42,728 nt of DNA from Clostridiales bacterium (GTDB lineage: Bacteria; Bacillota; Clostridia; Christensenellales; Aristaeellaceae): contig JAHZHX010000004.1 in the NCBI GenBank assembly GCA_019420065.1, positions 30,000 through 72,727 on the forward strand, given 5' to 3'. Made by a program: the position numbers and the translations under genes. Under the pieces are notes generated by a model. It did no database searches and had not been told where the DNA came from. It saw nothing but the letters and a program-made list of their open reading frames with translations. Shown here one piece after another: positions 32,075 to 38,659 of this stretch (its first letter is position 1; each line of letters opens with the position of its first letter).

Positions 32075-33295
32075 TCACTTCAAGGCATCGCAGTAATGCT
32101 GGCAGAGCGTCAGCACATCCTCGCGGATGCTGTCCTCGCCTCGGCGGGCAAAAACGGTATCCAGTATGAATCGGGCAATTTGACGCATGCAGCCTGCGTC
32201 CATGCCGCGCGTAGTAACAGCCGGCGTGCCAAGGCGGATACCGCTGGTTTCATTGGGCTTGCGGGGATCGTCGGGAATCATATTTTTGTTGACGGTGATG
32301 TGAACGCGGTCCAGCGCCGTTTCCAGGGCGCGGCCGCTCATCGCCTGTCGGCGCAGATCCAGCAGCATCAGGTGATTGTCTGTACCGCCGGAAACCAGCT
32401 GCAATCCGCCGTCGGTCAATGCGTCGGCCAGGGCGCGGGCGTTTGCGATTACGTTCTGCTGGTAGCGGACAAAGTCTGGCTGCGCAGCTTCATGCAGGCA
32501 AACAGCCTTGGCGGCAATCACATGCAGCAGCGGCCCGCCCTGCGTGCAGGGGAATACAGCCTTGTCCACCGCCTTTGCATATTGGGCTTTGCAAAGGATC
32601 AGGCCGCCGCGGGGACCGCGCAGGGTCTTGTGCGTGGTGGTGGTGACGATATCGGCGTAAGGCACTGGCGACATATGCACGCCAGCGGCGACCAGACCGG
32701 CGATATGCGCCATGTCAACCATCAGATAAGCGCCAACTTCGTCACAAATATGGCGGAAAATGGAAAAATCGATGGCACGGGGATAAGCAGAGGCTCCGGC
32801 GACGATCAGCTTGGGACGCAGCTGCAAGGCTTGCTCACGAACGGCGTTGTAATCGATCCAGCCTTTCGCGTTGGTGGCATAGCCGTGGAATTGATACAGT
32901 TTGCCGCTGAAATTGACGGGCGAACCGTGCGTCAGGTGGCCGCCGTTGTTCAGACTCATCCCCAGCACGACGTCGCCGGGCTGAAGCAGCGCCATGTAGG
33001 CGGCCATATTGGCCTGGCTGCCCGAATGCGGCTGCACGTTGGCGTGCTCCGCGCCAAACAGCGCCTTGGCGCGTTCGATTGCCAGTGTTTCCACCTCGTC
33101 CACATATTCGCAGCCGCCATAATAGCGGCGGCCAGGATAGCCCTCGGCGTATTTGTTGGTCAGGCAGGTAGCCATGGCCTCCCGCACGGCGGCGCTGGCA
33201 TAGTTTTCGGAAGCGATCAGCTCCAGATGGTCTGCCTGACGCTGCTCTTCGCGGGCGATGGCGGCGGCAAGGATCGGATCAAGCAAGGTTGACAT
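32075..33295 (-). CDS. glyA: Serine hydroxymethyltransferase
   Basis: This encodes 406 residues, the normal length for bacterial GlyA. It converts serine and tetrahydrofolate to glycine and 5,10-methylene-THF in the cytosol. The PLP-binding lysine is K223 in TTTTHKTLRGPRGG. Other family signatures are LIASENYAS (28-36), KYAEGYPGRRYYGGCEYVD (48-66) and the HSGSQAN phosphate-binding segment (90-96). AAAGGAG lies upstream of the ATG at 33295. It sits in the middle of a tight operon whose other members are not one-carbon genes, so co-transcription tells little about special function. Confidence 0.97.
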   Translation of the reverse strand: MSTLLDPILAAAIAREEQRQADHLELIASENYASAAVREAMATCLTNKYAEGYPGRRYYGGCEYVDEVETLAIERAKALFGAEHANVQPHSGSQANMAAYMALLQPGDVVLGMSLNNGGHLTHGSPVNFSGKLYQFHGYATNAKGWIDYNAVREQALQLRPKLIVAGASAYPRAIDFSIFRHICDEVGAYLMVDMAHIAGLVAAGVHMSPVPYADIVTTTTHKTLRGPRGGLILCKAQYAKAVDKAVFPCTQGGPLLHVIAAKAVCLHEAAQPDFVRYQQNVIANARALADALTDGGLQLVSGGTDNHLMLLDLRRQAMSGRALETALDRVHITVNKNMIPDDPRKPNETSGIRLGTPAVTTRGMDAGCMRQIARFILDTVFARRGEDSIREDVLTLCQHYCDALK

Positions 33296-33322
33296 GGTTT
33301 GGTCTCCTTTCGGGAAGCATAG

Positions 33323-34366
33323 TTACCACTTGTTATGTACTATCTCGGCAAAGCCGGTAAAATCGCGCACGGTAACGATTGTGCCGTCGTCAAGCACCGC
33401 CCGGCCATGAAAGCGGCCAAAGACCTGATGCTGGTCGGTGGAAAGCAGGAGCGCGTTCGTGCGGGCGGCACGGTCAAGAACGGGAACAAAATCCATTTCA
33501 AACCGACCGTCGTCACTGGTAAAGCGCCAGGGCGATAAAAAATCATTTTGACCGTTTTTTTGCGGAATGTGGAAGTATATCTGGCTCAGCTTGTGCGCAA
33601 TGCCGTCATAAAACAACATGTTCTCGCTGGCCGTGCTGCGGTCGCCAAACCCGCAGCCAATATTGAAGCCAAACGAATGCCCGTTGCGGACGCCTGAGGC
33701 CGATCCCCAGTACCAGGTGCATTTGTATGGCCATACGCCGCGCCCCCAGTCCAGCACGCCGAAGGCGGTGGCGGGAGAGAAAAGATATTCGCGCCCGTCA
33801 TACATGACACGTCCCTTGGCACGCAGGCAGTTGACTTTCTGATTGTAATAAAATGCGCGTGGATTTCCGCCAAACGGGGTAACGATGACCATGCTGTCGC
33901 GCGGAGGCTGCGAGAGCGTGAGGTCAAACGCCAACGATTTATGGCCGCAGAAGTTTTCCATACTGCCAAAAAGAACGCGGCGGCAGCCGTCGTGCAAAAA
34001 GGAGAGGGTATAGCCCTTGCCCTGCACGCGAATGTCGCCGCGCTGGGAAGAAGCGGGAAGGCCGCGCTTTCCCATGGGCGCCAGCCCCAGGCGGGTAGCG
34101 GTGTTTTCCCACCGGTTTTCGAAATCCAGCAGAGAAATGCTGTCCAGGCTCATATAGCCATTATCCGCTGCCGTCAGCGCCAGCCCAAAGGAATCGTTGC
34201 CGATATAATAATAATCCCATTCCTTGATTCGCCATTTGGGAGCGGCGATGCGGCTGCGGTCATAACGGCGCAAAAGGGATGTGGCATAGCCGCAGGCAAT
34301 CAGCCTGCCATGTTCGTCATGCAGATCACCTGCCTGGGTGATGCGCTGCTGCACAGAGCCTGCCAT
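33323..34366 (-). CDS. DUF2804-family protein
   Basis: This encodes 347 residues with no signal peptide. It matches the DUF2804 pattern as I know it: an N-terminal QAGDLHDEHGRLIACGYATSLLRRYDR, WDYYYIGND, a beta-rich core with FGGNPRAFYYNQKVNCLRAKG, and the strongly conserved FGVLDWGRGVWPYKCTWYWGSASG. The family is predicted to form a lipocalin-like beta structure, but its reaction is unknown to me. RBS AGGAGGGGG lies just before the ATG, 12 bases after the HAD-MazG stop, so it is in the same operon. Confidence 0.85.
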   Translation of the reverse strand: MAGSVQQRITQAGDLHDEHGRLIACGYATSLLRRYDRSRIAAPKWRIKEWDYYYIGNDSFGLALTAADNGYMSLDSISLLDFENRWENTATRLGLAPMGKRGLPASSQRGDIRVQGKGYTLSFLHDGCRRVLFGSMENFCGHKSLAFDLTLSQPPRDSMVIVTPFGGNPRAFYYNQKVNCLRAKGRVMYDGREYLFSPATAFGVLDWGRGVWPYKCTWYWGSASGVRNGHSFGFNIGCGFGDRSTASENMLFYDGIAHKLSQIYFHIPQKNGQNDFLSPWRFTSDDGRFEMDFVPVLDRAARTNALLLSTDQHQVFGRFHGRAVLDDGTIVTVRDFTGFAEIVHNKW

Positions 34367-34378
34367 GCCGCCCCCTCC

Positions 34379-35362
34379 TTATTTTCCGTAACGCTGGGCA
34401 TTATCCCGCTGATAGTCGCGCTTGAGGTTATGCTGATGCTTGGCATAGTAGGCCTGGGCAAACTCTTCGGCGGAAACGCCGGCGCAGAGCAGAACGTCGT
34501 TGAAATACATGGCAACATCCACCATCTCTTCAATAAAGCGTTCGCGGGGGATGGAGGGCGTCAAAAGAACCTCCTGTTTGGCCTTTTTGACCACGTCAAT
34601 AACCTCGCCGATTTCGCCCACCATCCAAAGCAGCTCGGGCTTGAGCCGCGCGGGAACAACTCCGCCCCATTCGGGGTGCGATTGCTGCAGCTCGCGCTGC
34701 ATGGAAAAAAGGTCGGAGATGCGCAGATCCTTGATTTCTTGTTCCCAGATCAGATCGACCGTCAGCGCCTGCATGGTGGTATAGCGGTAGCGCACGTCAA
34801 AATGATCGTAAAAATGCCCTGCATCATACAGCGCGGCGGAAATGCCGGCGTTCGTGCCGGAAAGCAAGTCAATATCGCGGTCGCCCACCATTACGCATTC
34901 AGCCTTGTCTAAATGATGCTTTTCGACCAAATGCAGTACGGCGTCCGGCGCCGGTTTGTTGGGAAAACCGTCTGCCCGGGTGACAAAGTCAGTAAAATAC
35001 TGCTTCATCCCGTGCGCTTCGAGCGCCCGGATGGTTTCGGGGCCGCTCAGCGTGTACAGATAGTTGTGGCCGCCCTGCTCATGGATGCTTTGCAGCGCTT
35101 GCTTTACGCCGGGAAAAGGAAAGATAGGCTCGTCAAGCCGTTCCTTGGCATGCTGGCGATAGCGCGCCATAACAGCGTCTTCCAGCTCGGGCGCAAGCGC
35201 TTTGCAGGCATAGTGCAGGTTCACCTTGGTCAGAGGGATCAGCGTTTCCATGGAAACATCCAGCCCCTCTTCGCGCAGGCTTTGCTGGAAGACGCTGTTG
35301 ATGCGCGGATAGGTATCAAACAGCGTGCCATCAAAATCCCAGATAAAATGAGTAAATTTCAT
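34379..35362 (-). CDS. HAD phosphatase fused to a MazG-like pyrophosphohydrolase domain
   Basis: This encodes 327 residues. Residues 1-195 are a HAD phosphatase of the phosphoglycolate-phosphatase-like group: DFDGTLFDT (Asp9 nucleophile, Asp11), Ser106 in TLSG, Lys136, and GDRDID (Asp161, Asp165). Residues 220-327 resemble an all-alpha MazG-like NTP pyrophosphohydrolase: EIGEVIDVVKKAK gives the ExxE pair Glu250/Glu253, and EEMVDVAMYFNDVL gives Glu279/Asp282. Joined, the two could take a nucleoside triphosphate to the monophosphate and then to the nucleoside (inference). It starts 6 bases after the mscL stop, with a weak RBS (AAGAG), implying coupling. Confidence 0.85.
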   Translation of the reverse strand: MKFTHFIWDFDGTLFDTYPRINSVFQQSLREEGLDVSMETLIPLTKVNLHYACKALAPELEDAVMARYRQHAKERLDEPIFPFPGVKQALQSIHEQGGHNYLYTLSGPETIRALEAHGMKQYFTDFVTRADGFPNKPAPDAVLHLVEKHHLDKAECVMVGDRDIDLLSGTNAGISAALYDAGHFYDHFDVRYRYTTMQALTVDLIWEQEIKDLRISDLFSMQRELQQSHPEWGGVVPARLKPELLWMVGEIGEVIDVVKKAKQEVLLTPSIPRERFIEEMVDVAMYFNDVLLCAGVSAEEFAQAYYAKHQHNLKRDYQRDNAQRYGK

Positions 35363-35368
35363 TTGCTC

Positions 35369-35836
35369 TTATTTTTTTCCGTCCAGTACGCTGGTGCAGT
35401 GCGGGCAGCGGGTGGCCTTTTCGTCAATCACACTCTGGCAGAACGGGCACTTGCGCGGCGCGGGAGCGGGGGCAGGCGCGGGCTTTTTGGGCGTAAGCCG
35501 GTTTATGACCTTGATTACGGAGAAAACGCACAGCGCGACCAGAATAAAGTCGATGACCGTTTGGATGAAATTGCCATAGTTGAAAGTAGCGATACCGGCG
35601 GCTGCCGCGTCTTCCAGGCTGGAGATCACAACGCCTTCCGGGGCCTTGCCCAGCAGCAGGAACATGCCCGATACATTGGTGCCGCCGGTAATCAGGCCGA
35701 TGACGGGCATGAACAGATCATTGACCAGGGAAGTTACGATTTTGCTGAATGCGCCGCCAACGACAACGCCGACAGCCATGTCCATCACGTTGCCGCGCAT
35801 GGCGAAGGTCTTGAATTCCTGCAAGAATTTTTTCAT
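35369..35836 (-). CDS. mscL: Large-conductance mechanosensitive channel with C-terminal zinc ribbon
   Basis: This encodes 155 residues from the ATG at 35836 (RBS GAGAGGGG). The channel core is canonical: MKKFLQEFKTFAMRGNVMDMAVGVVVGGAFSKIVTSLV with TM1, then TM2 FIQTVIDFILVALCVFSVIKVINRL. MscL opens under membrane tension to release osmolytes. Instead of the usual charged C-terminal helix bundle it has a Pro/Ala hinge (PAPAPAPAP) and a zinc-ribbon CPFCQSVIDEKATRCPHC, so each pentamer would carry five ribbons. First gene of the minus-strand operon behind an extended -10 promoter. Confidence 0.93.
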   Translation of the reverse strand: MKKFLQEFKTFAMRGNVMDMAVGVVVGGAFSKIVTSLVNDLFMPVIGLITGGTNVSGMFLLLGKAPEGVVISSLEDAAAAGIATFNYGNFIQTVIDFILVALCVFSVIKVINRLTPKKPAPAPAPAPRKCPFCQSVIDEKATRCPHCTSVLDGKK

Positions 35837-35870
35837 CACGAATAAACCCCTCTCATTTGTAGTCGCTCTT

Positions 35871-35899
35871 ATTCTACCATGACGCAATGGTCAGTTCAA
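35871..35899 (-). promoter_or_regulatory. Promoter of the mscL-glyA operon
   Basis: On the minus strand: TTGAAC, a 17-base spacer, then TAGAAT with an extended TGG. It is divergent from the epimerase promoter 20 bases away. Confidence 0.75.
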
Positions 35900-35919
35900 G
35901 GGAAAAAACAGCAAAATTC

Positions 35920-35948
35920 TTGCCTGAATGGAGAAAATGCATTATAAT
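35920..35948 (+). promoter_or_regulatory. Promoter of the epimerase gene
   Basis: TTGCCT, a 17-base spacer, then TATAAT; the start codon is 26 bases downstream. Confidence 0.75.
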
Positions 35949-35973
35949 GGAAAAAATGCCGGGAGGGGAGAAT

Positions 35974-36996
35974 ATGAGAGCGCTTTTGATTGGCGGAACG
36001 GGCGTAATCAGCACCAGCGTAACGCGGCGTTTGTGCGGGCTGGGCTGGGAGGTTACGCTGCTGAACCGGGGCATGCACGCGGAGCTAATGGAAAATATGC
36101 CCGTAAGGCATTTGCGGGGAGATATTCGTGAAGAGAAGCGGATCATGACGCTGCTGCGCGGCGAGTGGTTTGATACCGTGTGCAATTTTGTGGCCTATAC
36201 GCCGGCGGACGTGGCGCGCGATATCCGTCTGTTCCGCGACAGGACGGAGCAGTATGTATTCATTAGTTCCGCGTCGGCTTATCAAAAGCCGACGCTTGAC
36301 CTGCCCATCTGCGAGGATACGCCGCTTGATAATCCATACTGGGCGTATTCGCGCAAAAAAGCGGCGTGCGAGGGGCTTTTGATGCAGGAATACGCGGCAA
36401 GCGGGTTCCCGGTTACGATTGTGCGGCCCAGCCATACCTATTGCGAGCGCAGTCTGCCGGTACAAATCCACGGCAGTCAGGGCGCATGGCAGGTGCTGTC
36501 GCGCATGCGGCAGGGAAAGAGCGTGCCGGTCGCGGGAGATGGCGAATCGCTTTGGACGGTAACCTGGGCGGAGGATTTTGCGGTATATTTTTGCGCGCTG
36601 CTGGGAAATGCGGCGGCGCTGGGTCAGGCGTTTCATATTACCAGCGATGAGGCGCTGACGTGGAATGCCATTTATCGCTGTATTGCGGCAGAGCTGGGCG
36701 CGCAGTACCGTCCCGTGTATCTGCCCGCGCAGGCGCTGGCGCAGAGCCAGGAATATGATTTGCGCGGCTCTCTTTTGGGTGACAAGGCATACACAACGGT
36801 ATTTGACAATCGCAAGGTGCGGCAGGTCACAGGGATCGGCCCCATAAAATTTATGCCTTTTGCCGAGGGCGTGAAGCGGTCGGTTGCGCGTTTCCTGACG
36901 TGCGGAGATTTGCAGCGGGAAGATCGGGAATTTGATGCGTTTTGCGACCGGGCGGAGGAGCTGGCGCAGCACTTGACAAACGCAATGCGCCTGTGA
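35974..36996 (+). CDS. NAD-dependent epimerase/dehydratase-family protein (extended SDR)
   Basis: This encodes 340 residues from the ATG at 35974 after GGGAGGGGAG. The Rossmann motif is LLIGGTGVIS (4-13), followed by the acidic GDIREE, FISSASAYQK and the YxxxK pair in PYWAYSRKKAACE. The C-terminal half (TYCERSLPVQIHG...VAGDGESLWTVTWAEDFA) is like the chloroplast RNA-binding/NAD(P)-epimerase group (CSP41-like) of atypical SDRs. The substrate is probably a nucleotide sugar, but this group includes non-enzymatic members. It is followed by the leader of the MATE gene, whose promoter overlaps its last codons. Confidence 0.9.
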   Translation: MRALLIGGTGVISTSVTRRLCGLGWEVTLLNRGMHAELMENMPVRHLRGDIREEKRIMTLLRGEWFDTVCNFVAYTPADVARDIRLFRDRTEQYVFISSASAYQKPTLDLPICEDTPLDNPYWAYSRKKAACEGLLMQEYAASGFPVTIVRPSHTYCERSLPVQIHGSQGAWQVLSRMRQGKSVPVAGDGESLWTVTWAEDFAVYFCALLGNAAALGQAFHITSDEALTWNAIYRCIAAELGAQYRPVYLPAQALAQSQEYDLRGSLLGDKAYTTVFDNRKVRQVTGIGPIKFMPFAEGVKRSVARFLTCGDLQREDREFDAFCDRAEELAQHLTNAMRL

Positions 36997-37002
36997 TACA
37001 GT
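36973..37002 (+). promoter_or_regulatory. Promoter of the MATE leader
   Basis: TTGACA, an 18-base spacer, then TACAGT, overlapping the last codons of the epimerase gene. Transcription would start near 37009, giving a leader of about 118 bases. Confidence 0.7.
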
Positions 37003-37008
37003 GATAAA

Positions 37009-37110
37009 CGAAACTGAATAACTGTCAGCGGTCGCCGCCGGGCTGCCGCTGATACGCCGGATGCTTCGTCGTTAGGCCTTTGAAGACGAAGCATGCCGGC
37101 ATTTTTGTTT
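37009..37110 (+). promoter_or_regulatory. Riboswitch-like leader with terminator before the MATE gene (candidate guanidine-IV/mepA type)
   Basis: First hairpin: TCAGCGG (37025-37031) with CCGCTGA (37046-37052) and a 14-base GC-rich loop TCGCCGCCGGGCTG. Second hairpin: 37056-37070 with 37085-37100, a 15-bp stem with one bulged G and loop GTTAGGCCTTTGAA, followed by TTTTTGTTTT, i.e. an intrinsic terminator. The RBS GAAAGGGG and the ATG of the MATE gene follow within 17 bases. The two loops contain complementary GGC and GCC tracts, allowing a kissing contact. Two hairpins, loop-loop contact and a terminator ahead of a MATE gene is how I remember guanidine-IV riboswitches (mepA motif), which switch on MATE exporters. 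The class is inference from memory; the attenuator form is visible. Confidence 0.6.
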
Positions 37111-37126
37111 TGAAAGGGGAAAAATC

Positions 37127-38608
37127 ATGAAGAAAAAGTTTTTACGCTATGTAACGATGAGTGTTGCAGGGATGCTGGGACTGTCCTGCTACATTCTGGC
37201 GGATACGTTTTTTGTTTCCGCGGCGCTGGGCGGAAGCGGCCTGGCGGCGCTGAATCTGGCGATTCCTGTATACGGCGCAGTGCATGGCGTGGGGCTGATG
37301 CTGGGTGTGGGCGGCAGCATTCGCTATGCGTTCTTCAGCGGGCAGGGCAAGTGCGCAGCCTGCGACGCGGTATTCAGCGGAGCGTTCGTATGGGCGCTGC
37401 TGTTTTCGCTGGCGGGCGTGCTGTTGGGCGCTGCGGGCGCGGACGTCATTACGCATTTTGTGCGCGCGGACGAGGCGGTATATGGCATGACGCGCGCCTA
37501 TCTGCGCTTGATTCTGCTGTGCTCGCCGCTGTTTATCGTCAATGAAACGCTGCTGGCGTTTGTCCGCAGCGCCGGCGCGCCGCGACTGACCATGCTGGCT
37601 ATGCTGGGTGGCAGCGCAGGCAATGTTGCGTTGGATTATCTGTTCATGTTTCCGCTGAAAATGGAGATCTTCGGCGCGGCGCTGGCGACCTGCCTTGCGC
37701 CGGCGATCAGCCTGATGATTTTATCATCATTCTTTTTCCGGCGTTGTCAAGGCTTGCGCCTGATACGCCGGGTTCGGCTGCAAGGGATTCTGGCGGGCGG
37801 CGTGCCGTCGCTTTTGGGTGAGGTATCGGCAGCGGCGGTCATGATGCTGTTCAATATGCTGCTGATGCGGCTGCACGGCAACATCGGGGTGGCGGCATAC
37901 GGCATTATAGCGAACCTGTCGTTAATTATGCTCTCGGTCTATAACGGAATCGGGCAGGGCGTACAGCCGTTGATAAGTCATGCTTATGGTGAAAACCGCC
38001 TGGATAAAGTGCGGCGGCTGCTTGCCTGGACGGCGCTGCTGACGGGCATTTGCGCCGCTCTGATGTATGCCGGTATATTGCTGGGCGCGGAGCGGGTTGT
38101 CGCCGTGTTTAACCGCGAGGGCGATGCAGCGCTGGCGGCGCTTGCCGCGCAAGGATTGCGCTGCTATTTCCTGGATGGCCTGGCGCTGGGCGGCAACGTG
38201 GCGCTGTGCGCTTGTCTTTCCGCCGTTCGGCGGGAACGCGTGGCGCAGCTGTTGGCGTTGATGCATGGCTTTGTGCTGGTCATTCCGCTGGCGCTGCTGT
38301 TTGCCGCGGTATGGCAGACAAGGGGGCTGTGGCTGGCTTTCCCGATGGCGGAAGCGCTGACGCTGCTGGCAGGCGGATGGTACTGCGCGCGGCAAAAAAG
38401 AAAGACGGCTGATACTTGGCCGTCTCAGAGCGTTGATAAAGCCCGCAAACGCAAAAATTCCTTCGAAGAAAGAGAAAATCGAAGGAATTTTTGCTTGCTG
38501 CGTCAACTTCACTTGCAGATGGCGGTCACTTACGTCTGTGTAAGCTCCCTTATCTGCAAGCTCGTTTCCTTGCCTTGCAGACTTTCTCAACCTCTGCCAG
38601 TCTGTTGA
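37127..38608 (+). CDS. MATE-family multidrug/solute exporter with anomalous C-terminus
   Basis: This encodes 493 residues. The first 430 or so form a normal MATE transporter with about twelve membrane helices in two related halves (for example LAALNLAIPVYGAVHGVGLMLGVGGSIRYAF and MLFNMLLMRLHGNIGVAAYGIIANLSLIMLSVYNGIGQGVQPLISHAYG). MATE proteins export cations, drugs or metabolites using Na+ or H+; MepA-like members are linked to guanidine or cationic compounds. From about SQSVDKARKRKNSFEER onward the frame runs through a strong hairpin terminator and other palindromes, so the last 60 residues are probably read-through into a structured element that displaced the original stop. The leader suggests ligand-dependent expression. 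Confidence 0.9.
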   Translation: MKKKFLRYVTMSVAGMLGLSCYILADTFFVSAALGGSGLAALNLAIPVYGAVHGVGLMLGVGGSIRYAFFSGQGKCAACDAVFSGAFVWALLFSLAGVLLGAAGADVITHFVRADEAVYGMTRAYLRLILLCSPLFIVNETLLAFVRSAGAPRLTMLAMLGGSAGNVALDYLFMFPLKMEIFGAALATCLAPAISLMILSSFFFRRCQGLRLIRRVRLQGILAGGVPSLLGEVSAAAVMMLFNMLLMRLHGNIGVAAYGIIANLSLIMLSVYNGIGQGVQPLISHAYGENRLDKVRRLLAWTALLTGICAALMYAGILLGAERVVAVFNREGDAALAALAAQGLRCYFLDGLALGGNVALCACLSAVRRERVAQLLALMHGFVLVIPLALLFAAVWQTRGLWLAFPMAEALTLLAGGWYCARQKRKTADTWPSQSVDKARKRKNSFEERENRRNFCLLRQLHLQMAVTYVCVSSLICKLVSLPCRLSQPLPVC

Positions 38609-38631
38609 CTTTGTCAACAGACTGAGACGGC
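38419..38631. repeat. 213-bp structured element with short terminal inverted repeats
   Basis: GCCGTCTCAG (38419-38428) and CTGAGACGGC (38622-38631) are exact inverse copies at the ends. Inside are three perfect hairpins: 16 bp at 38451-38494, 9 bp at 38512-38560 (CTTGCAGAT/ATCTGCAAG, itself enclosing CTTAC/GTAAG) and 12 bp at 38598-38624 (CAGTCTGTTGAC/GTCAACAGACTG). The motif GACGGCTGATA-TTGGC also recurs directly at 38404 and 38627, either side. This resembles a small non-autonomous (MITE-like) element. It spans the last 60 codons of the MATE reading frame. Confidence 0.6.
38451..38494. terminator. Bidirectional terminator within the element
   Basis: GCAAAAATTCCTTCGA pairs perfectly with TCGAAGGAATTTTTGC around a 12-base purine loop. 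Its A-rich left arm and T-rich right arm can end transcription from both the MATE gene and the convergent repeat-protein gene. Confidence 0.8.
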
Positions 38632-38659
38632 TGATATTTGGCTGCCTTTTAAGGTGTTC

